Shown piece by piece: positions 17,500 to 25,646 of a DNA stretch of 64,000 bases (position 1 is the first letter of the stretch; each line of letters begins with the position of its first letter). A program made the translations under genes and the position numbers. The stretch is taken from assembly GCA_017650105.1 (NCBI GenBank), contig JAGCFO010000015.1:62001-126000 (forward strand). Reading direction: 5' to 3'. This DNA is from Bacteroidaceae bacterium (GTDB lineage Bacteria; Bacteroidota; Bacteroidia; Bacteroidales; Bacteroidaceae). The notes under the pieces are model-generated. The model saw only the letters and a program-made list of their open reading frames with translations, did not search any database and was not told where the DNA came from.

Positions 17500-19398
17500 A
17501 TGAAAAAAAGCATCCGCATTCCCTCGTTCGCGTTTCCCGTGCTGGCGCTTGTTATTGTCGCCAGCCTGCTGTTGGCGCTCGAGTCCAATCTTCTTTGGAA
17601 ACTGCAGGAGGCAAACCTCTTCCTCAGTAGCAGAGTCTTTTTCCTCGAGCAGATGGCGGAACCAGGAGGTTTTCTCTCATGGATTGGAGCCTGGTTCACT
17701 CAGTTCTTTTTCTACCCGTGGGCGGGAGTTCTGTTGCTGTGTGGCTGGTGGATGCTGCTCATGTGGCTAGTGATGAGAACTTTCAGGGTAGGCAAACGTT
17801 GGATGCCTGTCGTTGTCATTCCCGTGCTGCTCTTGCTGACAACAGTTGTCAATATGGGCTATTGGGTGTACATTCTCAAGCTTCGCGGACATGTTTTCCT
17901 CGCTACCATCGGAACGGCATCCGTTGTGGCTCTCTTGTGGGCTTTCCGCAGCCTGTCGCTGAGGAGTCAAGTCCACACGACACTTCTGCGGTGTGCCTTT
18001 GTGTTGCTCACTTGTGTTGTCGGATATCCTCTGCTGGGCATCTATGGGGTAGCTGCTGCGGTGCTCATGTCTGTATGGATTTGGCGTCTTGAACACAATC
18101 GCTTGTCGGCGCTGGCTGTCTCCCTCACGGGACTTCTCAGTGTGGTGCTGTTGCCGCTCTTCTTCTATCGGTTTGTATATTACCAGACTAACATAGCTGA
18201 CATCTACATCCCCAAACTCCCCCTTTATTACGTCACCGAGGCACACTTTGCCTACTATGTGCCCTTCATCCTCCTGTATCTCTTCTTCCTGGTTATGGTA
18301 TGCCTTCTGCCAGCATCCGTTGTCCCCCAGCAGGGAAGTGAAGAGAAGCCGCGCAGTCAGAAAGGGAAGGCAGCTGCCCGTGTTTCCCGTGCTGCGCTTA
18401 GGGAGAGGGTGGGGGCATGCTTACTGCTGCTTTCTGTTGCCGTCTATACTGCTTTCTCTTGGTATCGCGACGAGAACTTCCATCGCGAGCTGGCTATGCA
18501 GCGCTGCATTGACCGTCTCGACTGGGATGGCGTGCTCTCCGTTGCCTCTAAGCAGCACGACGAGCCCACGCGTGCTGTTGTCATGATGCGCAACCTGGCG
18601 CTTGCCCGGCTGGGGAGGCAGGGCGATGAGATGTTCCGCTACAAGAACGGCTGTCGTCCTTGTGCAGCACCCTTCGACTTCCGTGCTGTCAACACTGTGG
18701 GACCTCTTATTTACTATCATTACGGCATGCCCAACTATAACCATCGCCTCTGTATGGAGTGTGGTGTGGAGTTCGGCTGGCATGCCGAGCATCTCAAGTA
18801 TATGGCACGCTGTGCCATCCTTGACGGTGATCAGCAGCTGGCACGCAAGTTCCTCTCCCTTCTCGGGCAAACCCTTTTCCATCGTGCGTGGGCCAATCGT
18901 CAGCACCCCCTTGTTAGCAACCCCGATGCTGTCGCCCAGGCACCCGAGACTGGCTTCATCACCCATCTGATGCACTATAACAACGAGCTCACCACCGATC
19001 ATTATATGATGGAGAAATTCCTGATGGGCCATCTCATAGGGACTCCCCACACCACCGACCCTCTCTTCGTCGAGCAGGCTCTCTATGCCACGATGTGGGC
19101 AAAAGACATCCATGCCTTTTGGACTCATCTGCGCACCTTCTCGCGCCTCAATCCCGACAGGCCTTGGCCCAAGCATGTGCAGGAAGCTGCCGTAATGTTC
19201 TCAGCCCTTCAGCCTGCCTCGTCCTCGCCCCGCTTACCCGTCAGCAGTGCCGTTATCGACAGCTACAAGCGCTTCGACCGTATGGCCGAACGCCTCGAAG
19301 GTGCCGACTTGCAGGCTGCCGCAGCAGCCCTCCAGCCCCAGTTCGGCAACACCTATTTCTACTATTACTACATGATTCATTTTGCTGCGCAGGAGTGA
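17500..19398 (+). CDS. DUF6057-like polytopic membrane protein
   Basis: A 632-residue protein of unknown function. The first half (about residues 10-300) has roughly eight to nine hydrophobic segments, for example FAFPVLALVIVASLLLALES and WAGVLLLCGWWMLLMWLVM. The second half is soluble, with Cys-rich and His-rich stretches (NGCRPCAAPFDF, YNHRLCMECGVEFGWHAEH) that could hold helical repeats. I start it at ATG 17500, where the basic-plus-hydrophobic N-terminus begins, in preference to GTG 17482. The family name is from memory of Bacteroidetes proteins with this layout. It lies 34 bases after GH10 and 61 before the TolB-like gene, so it probably shares their transcript. Confidence 0.65.
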   Translation: MKKSIRIPSFAFPVLALVIVASLLLALESNLLWKLQEANLFLSSRVFFLEQMAEPGGFLSWIGAWFTQFFFYPWAGVLLLCGWWMLLMWLVMRTFRVGKRWMPVVVIPVLLLLTTVVNMGYWVYILKLRGHVFLATIGTASVVALLWAFRSLSLRSQVHTTLLRCAFVLLTCVVGYPLLGIYGVAAAVLMSVWIWRLEHNRLSALAVSLTGLLSVVLLPLFFYRFVYYQTNIADIYIPKLPLYYVTEAHFAYYVPFILLYLFFLVMVCLLPASVVPQQGSEEKPRSQKGKAAARVSRAALRERVGACLLLLSVAVYTAFSWYRDENFHRELAMQRCIDRLDWDGVLSVASKQHDEPTRAVVMMRNLALARLGRQGDEMFRYKNGCRPCAAPFDFRAVNTVGPLIYYHYGMPNYNHRLCMECGVEFGWHAEHLKYMARCAILDGDQQLARKFLSLLGQTLFHRAWANRQHPLVSNPDAVAQAPETGFITHLMHYNNELTTDHYMMEKFLMGHLIGTPHTTDPLFVEQALYATMWAKDIHAFWTHLRTFSRLNPDRPWPKHVQEAAVMFSALQPASSSPRLPVSSAVIDSYKRFDRMAERLEGADLQAAAAALQPQFGNTYFYYYYMIHFAAQE

Positions 19399-19459
19399 GA
19401 GTTCTTCGCATTGATTTCCTGTTTTTCGAATAGTTCCAAACCCCTATCACCCCTCCGTC

Positions 19460-20992
19460 ATGAGCAATCATCCATCGGCAAGTCTGTTTTTCCGTAGTCT
19501 GCTCCCCCTGCTCCTCTTTACTGCCTGCAGCCCCTCGCTGCCTAAGGAGTATGACGACGTCGCTGCCCAGCCTCCCATCTATCCCGACTACGTGGGTGTC
19601 ACCATACCGTCCAACATAGCCCCGCTTACCTTCCAGCTCGACGTGGATGCTGATCAGATGGTAGCACGCTACAGTGCCGGAGACTGCCAGATTGTCTGTG
19701 CCCGCAAGATGAAGCCCACGCTGCGCGCTTGGCGCCAGCTCATCGCGGCATCTCTTAGCTCGGGCAGTTCACAGATACAGGTTGATGTCTTCGCTCAACG
19801 CTCCAGGCAATGGATTCACTACAGCCCCTTCAGCATCACTGTGTCGCCCGACAGCATCGACCCCTGGCTCAGCTTCCGCCTCATAGCACCCTCCTATGTC
19901 ACCTACGAGGCGCTCACCATCAACCAGCGCTGCCTCGAAAACTATTCCGAAAGCGTCATCTACGACAACATGCTCTGCAGCAGGGAAGTGGAAGGGCAGT
20001 GCATCAACTGCCATAACTATCAGCAGTATAATCCCCAGCGCATGCAGTTCCACGCGCGCCAGCATCATGGGGGCACCGTCATTGCCTACGACGGCGAGCT
20101 GAAAAAAGTCAACATGAGCAACGACTCCATCATCTCTGCTGGCGTCTATCCTGCCTGGCACCCGTGGATGAAGCTTATCGTCTATTCAACCAACCACACC
20201 TCGCAGAACTTCCTCACCACCAGCCGCGACAAGATTGAGGTCTTCGACAGCGAGAGCGACCTTATCGCCTACGACATCGACAGCGACGAGGTGACGAACA
20301 TTGAGAATCGCTCCGACGAACTGGAGGTGTTCCCCGCGTGGGCTCCCGACGGGCGCACCCTCTACTACTGCAGCGCCCACTTCGTCCGCAACCCTTCTAT
20401 CGAGAACTCCCACGTCGACATCATGTCTCGCTACGACAGCATCCGCTACAACATCTACAGCAAGAGCTTCGACCCCTCCACCAAGCAGTTCGGCCCGCGC
20501 CGTGCCGTGCTCATTGCCGACAGCCTGATGTCGGGAGGTGCCAGCGCCCTGCTGCCGCGCATCTCTCCCGACGGGCGTTACATGCTCTTCTCGATGGCTC
20601 ATCACGGTGTGTTCCACATCTGGCACCACGATGCTGACCTGTGGATGATGGATCTGCAGACACAAGAGATACGTCGCCTCGACGAGGTGAATTCGCCCGA
20701 CACCGAGAGCTATCATTCATGGTCGGCCAACGGAAAGTGGATTGTCTTCAGCAGCCGGCGCGACGATGGCATGTTCACCCGTCCCTTCTTCGCCCACATC
20801 GACGGAAACGGCCATTTCAGCAAACCTTTTGAGCTGCCTTGCGCCGATCCCGACTACCATCGCCAGTTCCTGAAAAACTACAACATCCCCGAGCTGATGA
20901 GTGGCCCTGTCACCTACAGTCCCCACGACTTCGCACGCCTGCTCAAGGGAGAAGGTAAGCCGGTTAAATACGTTCGTCAACTGTCGCACTAA
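19460..20992 (+). CDS. TolB-like beta-propeller lipoprotein with a CxxCH haem motif
   Basis: 510 residues. The lipoprotein signal ends at Cys23 (LLLFTACSPS). An N-terminal beta domain (about 40-160) is followed by CINCHNY at residues 181-187, a canonical c-type haem attachment motif. Propeller blades follow with PD40/TolB-type repeats: AGVYPAWHPWMKLIVYSTN, EVFPAWAPDGRTLYYCSA, PRISPDGRYMLFSM and YHSWSANGKWIVFSSRR. It is predicted to face the periplasm. Such proteins occur next to DUF6057 genes in Bacteroidetes, as here, and have no assigned function. Haem binding is inferred from the motif alone. Confidence 0.7.
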   Translation: MSNHPSASLFFRSLLPLLLFTACSPSLPKEYDDVAAQPPIYPDYVGVTIPSNIAPLTFQLDVDADQMVARYSAGDCQIVCARKMKPTLRAWRQLIAASLSSGSSQIQVDVFAQRSRQWIHYSPFSITVSPDSIDPWLSFRLIAPSYVTYEALTINQRCLENYSESVIYDNMLCSREVEGQCINCHNYQQYNPQRMQFHARQHHGGTVIAYDGELKKVNMSNDSIISAGVYPAWHPWMKLIVYSTNHTSQNFLTTSRDKIEVFDSESDLIAYDIDSDEVTNIENRSDELEVFPAWAPDGRTLYYCSAHFVRNPSIENSHVDIMSRYDSIRYNIYSKSFDPSTKQFGPRRAVLIADSLMSGGASALLPRISPDGRYMLFSMAHHGVFHIWHHDADLWMMDLQTQEIRRLDEVNSPDTESYHSWSANGKWIVFSSRRDDGMFTRPFFAHIDGNGHFSKPFELPCADPDYHRQFLKNYNIPELMSGPVTYSPHDFARLLKGEGKPVKYVRQLSH

Positions 20993-21091
20993 GGGGAGGG
21001 GATATCTCTTCTGTCAGATTTATCCACATTTCGTTCCCCATACTCCTCATTAGCTCCCTGATTTACCTCTATTCCTTTTCGGGGGAATTAG

Positions 21092-21129
21092 AAAAAAAAG
21101 CCTTCCGAGGGCCGATGGTCCTCGGAAGG
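21092..21129 (-). terminator. Terminator of the M60-like peptidase gene
   Basis: On the minus strand CCTTCCGAGG and CCTCGGAAGG (complements of 21120-21129 and 21101-21110) form a perfect 10-bp stem followed by eight T. It may also act on the convergent TolB-like gene. Confidence 0.9.
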
Positions 21130-21151
21130 AGATGGAGGTTAGTGCCGCCTG

Positions 21152-24100
21152 TTACTGGGCTATGAACTTACGTCTGTTTTGGATATAGATGACTCCGGGC
21201 TCGGGGTTGATAACACGTCGGCCGAACAGGTCATAGATGGGGGCGTCGGAGACAGCCGTAGAAGGAACGATGTCTTCCTCAGGCTTCACGGAGGTGATGT
21301 CGGTGTAGTCCTCCAGGTCGCCCACGATGGTGCCGAACTCTGCCCACTTCGAGGCCTTATAGGCAGCGAGTGAGCGGGAGTAGACGTGGATGACGGGATT
21401 GCTTGAGAAGAGGTAGGAGGTGACTGACGGGGGCGTGAGGGCAAACACATAGGCTTCCTTCACGGGCGAGCTGTAGAACACGCCCTGCGACATCGTCTTC
21501 ACCTTCGAGCCGATCACCACTCGTGTGAGCTGCTCGCAATAGGCAAAGGCGTCGCCTCCGATGGTAGTCACCGTGTTGGGTATCCACACCTCCTTGAGCC
21601 CCGAGCGAGCAAAGGCGTTGGAGCCGATCTTGGTGAGGGTCTGCGGCAACTGTATGGCAACGAGTTTGCGGAAACCGTAGAAGGCATAGTCACCGATGGT
21701 GTTGAGCGCGCTGCGATAGCTGCTATAGTAGGCCGAGCCTCCGCTCATGATGCGAGCCTGCGAGAGGTCGATGGAGGCGAGGTTCTTGTCGCTGATGAGC
21801 TGTCGCATATACTTGATGTCGGTGCCGTTGACGGGGCCTCCTATGATGGCCTTGATGGCATTCTCAGAGAGCGAATCGGGTAGCGAGCCGGCTGTGTCGA
21901 GGAACACCTCCTCAGTGCCCGAGCCTTCGTACTCAACCTCATGCAGCGAGCCGTCGGCATCCACGGAGTAGATGCTGAATTCGTCGCCTATGCAGGTGGG
22001 GATACAGATATTGCGGTCGTTGGCAGCAAACACCATCTTACCCTCGTCGTCGAGCATCAGGAATCCGAGTCCTCCGCTACCCTGAAGGGCATAGAGGGAG
22101 TCAGACTGCAGGTAGGTGTAATGCGACGGCTGGCATGCTCCAGGCAGGTAATCGGTGAACTGTCCCAGGCTGCCGCACTGGCCTACGACATCCGAGCCGC
22201 GGCGTTTCTTCCCTGCTGTGGTAAGGAAACCGTTGGTGAGCACATAGTCCACTCTGTCTTCGATGAACAGTATCTCGCGGTTTTTCTTCGGGTATTTGGC
22301 TATCTCCTCAAGGGTGCGGTTGATGTCGGTTTTGCGCACCGTCATGGTGTGAGCCCCGTAGTCCTCGATGTGGAGGTTGTTGAACGGTTCGAAGAATCCC
22401 CACGCCGTGAAGAAGTCGGTGAGGTCTTCCTGTGCCACCTCGCACACCTTGCGCACGAACTTGAGCGAGCTGTTGTTGGAGTTTTTCCACACCGTGAGGG
22501 GGTCGTCGCGCAGAGCCTTGAACAGCTCGGGGTAGAACGACGTGTTCTTCTGGGCAAGGTGATAGTAGAGGAAGAGCTGGTAGTACATGCGCAGCTGGCA
22601 GTCGACGCTCCGTATGAAGTAGGGAGTGTGCATGGCATAGTAGTTCATCGTCACCGCGAGGGGCGAGCCGCTGGAGGTTGCTATGCCGCTGTGGTAGCGT
22701 ATGTAGTTCGAGAAGAGGTTGTTCGACACCTCGGTGCCTCCCTCCAGGTTGATGGCACCCTGGTTGTTGTGTCCGCACTCATGTGCCGAGCACCACTCAT
22801 CGTGATCGGGGTTGTTGACGTCGAATGACGACTTGATGCACGCCTGCGAGTTATACGACGTGCGGTAGGGCGTGGAGTTAGCCCATCCGGCATCGGCTTC
22901 CTCGCCCTCGATGGCGAAGTTGGGATTGTTATAGTAGATGGGGAAGATGCCTTCTCCTCCGCTCAGATAGAAGGGAGCCTCTGCCTTCTGCCCTGAGGCT
23001 ACCGTCACGCACATGCCCATGAGCTCCTTCTCCCACACCGTGAGGCTGTCGAACCATGTGATGCTCTTGTCGATGGATGAAGGCCACACCTTGCGGTAGC
23101 TGGCCGTCTTGAAGTTGAAGAGTGCCTGTCCACCCTTCACCGTGAAGCGCTCGTGCGTGGCAGCCTTCAGGATGGCCTTGTAGTCGGCGTCGCTGTGCCG
23201 TGCCAGGTCGTAGTAGCCGTTCACCTTTCCTCCCTCGATGTGTATCTTGATGTCGGGCCACTCGCTCAGCGTCTTCGTCTGCGACTTGGTGTCGGCGGTG
23301 TAGAGGATGTAGTAGAGGGCATCCTTCTGTCCGTCGATGACGGTGAGGCCCTTCTTGAGTTTTTTGCCTGCTGTGGCGTTGGTGATGAGGTCGTTGCCCA
23401 CGCAGCCTGCTATGTAGAGCGTGGCGTCGGCTGGCACATCGGAGTCGACATACACATACAGCTGCTCATACTCTGTGGCGTAGATGCCCGTGGGGTTGCC
23501 CATGTACGAACCGCCCGTGCTCTTCATCTTGTTGTTCCAGTATGTGGCGTCGCTGTAGGCGTTGTAGCTGTGTATGCGGAAGTCCTTCTCGTATTTAGCC
23601 CATTTCTCGTTTTTTATCTTGAGGGCTAATTCCGTCATGAACTGAGGCATGCCCCCTTCGCTGAAGGCAGCCTTCAGCTCATCGTCGCTCATGGCCTTGT
23701 AGGCAGCCTTCAGTTCCGAGCATGAGGCATCCTCAAAGTAGGTGCCCATCCCCTCGTTGGCGATGTCGATGGAGTCTTTCTCAATGGGATAGTAGTCCTC
23801 CAGCCCTACCACCACCGAGCCGTACTGTCCCCAGTTGGCCTGTCTGTAGTCGCTCACCACGTCGGTGTAGACATATATCTTGGGGCTCGACGAGAACAGG
23901 TAGGGAGGCGTGTTAGGCGGCACCATCGGTTTCATATACACTGTTTTGACGGGAGAGCTGTAGAATACCCCCTGGTTGAGAGTTGTCACCTTGCCGCCCA
24001 CCACCACCTTCTGCAGCGAGGAGCAGTAAGCGAAGGCGTCAAAGCCGATGCTTACCACGCTGCGCGGTATGTCTATTTCCTTCAGTCCCGAACCTGAGAA

Positions 24101-24487
24101 AGCCTTGCTGCCGATGATGGTGACATCAGCGGGCAGCACCATCGAACGCAGCTTGGTGCACTCCTGGAACATGCTTTCGCCCATCACGTTTCTCTCCGTC
24201 GTGAAACCCTCGTAGTAGGCGTCACCTCCGCTCACTATCTTCGCCCCCGACAGGTCTATCGATGTCACACCGCCCTTGTTGGTTAGTTGGCGGAGGTGTT
24301 TGATATCGCTTCCGTTGATGGAGCCTGTTACTGTCAGTTCACTCTCGCTGGTGGGCAGCAGCTGTGCCAGCGTGCCTGCTGTCTCCACGTGCACCGAGCT
24401 CTGGGCGCTGATGCCCAGCGTATAGAAACACAAAACAACGGTTGTAAATAGCAACCCGAACACTCTCGAAATAGTTTTTCCCAGCAT
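21152..24487 (-). CDS. M60-like metallopeptidase flanked by two BspA leucine-rich repeat blocks
   Basis: Secreted 1111-residue protein. The start is taken at 24487 (MLGKTISRVFG), where a signal peptide ends at about TLGISAQ. A first block of BspA-type leucine-rich repeats follows (about residues 40-225, e.g. SFKAF-like GSKAFSGSGLKEIDIP and FDAFAYCSSLQKVVVG). The peptidase region (about 290-760) holds the zinc motif HECGH at residues 569-573, followed by Asn-Asn-Gln and the downstream EGGTEVSNN. A second LRR block near the end (about 910-1080) repeats almost the same pattern (IGSNAFARSGLKEVWIP, GVFYSSPVKEAYV). The tail IYDLFGRRV...GVIYIQNRRKF looks like a short T9SS-type sorting signal. Members of M60-like cut mucin-type glycoproteins. 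Confidence 0.82.
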   Translation of the reverse strand: MLGKTISRVFGLLFTTVVLCFYTLGISAQSSVHVETAGTLAQLLPTSESELTVTGSINGSDIKHLRQLTNKGGVTSIDLSGAKIVSGGDAYYEGFTTERNVMGESMFQECTKLRSMVLPADVTIIGSKAFSGSGLKEIDIPRSVVSIGFDAFAYCSSLQKVVVGGKVTTLNQGVFYSSPVKTVYMKPMVPPNTPPYLFSSSPKIYVYTDVVSDYRQANWGQYGSVVVGLEDYYPIEKDSIDIANEGMGTYFEDASCSELKAAYKAMSDDELKAAFSEGGMPQFMTELALKIKNEKWAKYEKDFRIHSYNAYSDATYWNNKMKSTGGSYMGNPTGIYATEYEQLYVYVDSDVPADATLYIAGCVGNDLITNATAGKKLKKGLTVIDGQKDALYYILYTADTKSQTKTLSEWPDIKIHIEGGKVNGYYDLARHSDADYKAILKAATHERFTVKGGQALFNFKTASYRKVWPSSIDKSITWFDSLTVWEKELMGMCVTVASGQKAEAPFYLSGGEGIFPIYYNNPNFAIEGEEADAGWANSTPYRTSYNSQACIKSSFDVNNPDHDEWCSAHECGHNNQGAINLEGGTEVSNNLFSNYIRYHSGIATSSGSPLAVTMNYYAMHTPYFIRSVDCQLRMYYQLFLYYHLAQKNTSFYPELFKALRDDPLTVWKNSNNSSLKFVRKVCEVAQEDLTDFFTAWGFFEPFNNLHIEDYGAHTMTVRKTDINRTLEEIAKYPKKNREILFIEDRVDYVLTNGFLTTAGKKRRGSDVVGQCGSLGQFTDYLPGACQPSHYTYLQSDSLYALQGSGGLGFLMLDDEGKMVFAANDRNICIPTCIGDEFSIYSVDADGSLHEVEYEGSGTEEVFLDTAGSLPDSLSENAIKAIIGGPVNGTDIKYMRQLISDKNLASIDLSQARIMSGGSAYYSSYRSALNTIGDYAFYGFRKLVAIQLPQTLTKIGSNAFARSGLKEVWIPNTVTTIGGDAFAYCEQLTRVVIGSKVKTMSQGVFYSSPVKEAYVFALTPPSVTSYLFSSNPVIHVYSRSLAAYKASKWAEFGTIVGDLEDYTDITSVKPEEDIVPSTAVSDAPIYDLFGRRVINPEPGVIYIQNRRKFIAQ

Positions 24488-24625
24488 GTTTCTTTTATTT
24501 TTTTTATCGTGAAATCGTTTCGTTGTCTCAACAGGCGGCGGTTTCACAGGTACATTATCTCATATTTTGTTAGTCCTCTTCCTCACTTAGGGCTTTCGCC
24601 ATAAGCAATCTGCAAAGTACATCCT

Positions 24626-24660
24626 TTTTTTCGGAACGTGCAAGTGTTTTTCCGAAAAAA
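24626..24660 (-). terminator. Hairpin between ridA and the M60-like gene
   Basis: TTTTTTCGGAA (24626-24636) pairs with TTCCGAAAAAA (24650-24660). On the minus strand the stem ends in a run of T, so it can stop ridA transcription although it lies about 110 bases past the stop codon. The rest of the 284-base gap shows nothing I can name. Confidence 0.6.
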
Positions 24661-24771
24661 GTTTACCTCATGCCCCATCACGAGTTCCTTTCGTTGCTTT
24701 CTATCGAAAGCAGGGGGGCGTACAGTTCACATGGAGGTACTATGTCGGCGAAGCGGAGAGGGCAGGAGTGT

Positions 24772-25149
24772 CTATGCCAATTCTGCCACCACTTCTATCT
24801 CCACCAATGCCCCTTTGGGCAAGGTCTTCACAGCCACAGCGGAGCGGGCAGGGTAGGGCTCGGAGAAGAACTCAGCGTACACAGCGTTCATGTCGGCAAA
24901 ATCGTTCATGTCGGCCATGAAGACAGTGGTCTTGACGACGTTGCCCATTGTCAATCCCTTTTCCTCCAGGATGGCCTGCACGTTGCGCAGCGACTGGCGC
25001 GTCTGTTCTTTGATACCGCCTTCCACAAAGAGTCCAGTCGTTGGATCGATGGGAATCTGTCCGGAGGTATAGATGAGATTTCCCGTTTGGATGGCCTGGC
25101 TATACGGGCCGATGGCAGCGGGTGCCTTTGGGGAGTGGATGTCTTTCAT
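24772..25149 (-). CDS. ridA: RidA family enamine/imine deaminase
   Basis: A 125-residue cytoplasmic protein, full length for the YjgF/UK114/RidA family. It hydrolyses reactive 2-aminoacrylate and other enamines formed by PLP dehydratases. Family signatures: APAAIGPYSQAI near the N-terminus, LIYTSGQIPIDP, QTRQSLRNVQAILE, and the C-terminal YPARSAVAVKTLPKGALVEIEVVA, whose Arg binds the substrate carboxylate and Glu supports catalysis. It stands alone on the minus strand. Confidence 0.95.
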   Translation of the reverse strand: MKDIHSPKAPAAIGPYSQAIQTGNLIYTSGQIPIDPTTGLFVEGGIKEQTRQSLRNVQAILEEKGLTMGNVVKTTVFMADMNDFADMNAVYAEFFSEPYPARSAVAVKTLPKGALVEIEVVAELA

Positions 25150-25646
25150 ATTGTCAAAACAGATAATTATTGATGAATAACGATTTTTTCAAGCGCGAAG
25201 ATAATGGTTCTTGTGGAATAATGCTTCCGTTTTTGAGGCAAATTTGTTAAATATCCATTGTTGTTGGAGACCGTATTGCCGTGAGAAGGATTTTTTTTAA
25301 TGCTGCTTCCTTAACACCTGTGCGGAGAATAAAAAGAGTCTGAACATGTGACTCATTCGCAAATCAAATACACGACTTTGTCTGCTTCTCTTTTGAAAAG
25401 GATTGAGGTAGGCTTGGATATGTAAAAAGGAGCTCAAACTGAAAATGTGAAAAACTTTCTTCGGCGAGTGTAGCCGAGAAAGTAGCGAAGACGTCAATCT
25501 TGTTTTTTAACATTTCAAAGGAGAAAAAACTTCCCATTTTGCGCTCGTTTTCGAAGAAAAAGTAGTAATTTTGTGGCCGTTTTCCCGCTATCTATAATAA
25601 AATCAAGAAATTCAACAAAATACGATTTAATAATAAAAATTTCAAA
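25150..25646. other. Intergenic region with a possible promoter for the 25647 gene
   Basis: 497 bases without a gene between divergent ridA and the 25647 gene. TAATTTTG at 25566-25573 fits the -7 box for 25647, with a TTTG at 25538-25541 spaced 24 bases upstream (a little wide). A short minus-strand frame here is AT-rich and lacks any family feature. No tRNA or strong terminator is seen. Confidence 0.5.

Noticed and set aside
21941..22828. 295-codon plus-strand frame opposite the M60-like gene
   Set aside because: Antisense shadow of the HECGH region; Val/His-rich composition typical of a reversed gene.
24670..25173. 167-codon plus-strand frame opposite ridA
   Set aside because: Antisense of a clear RidA protein.
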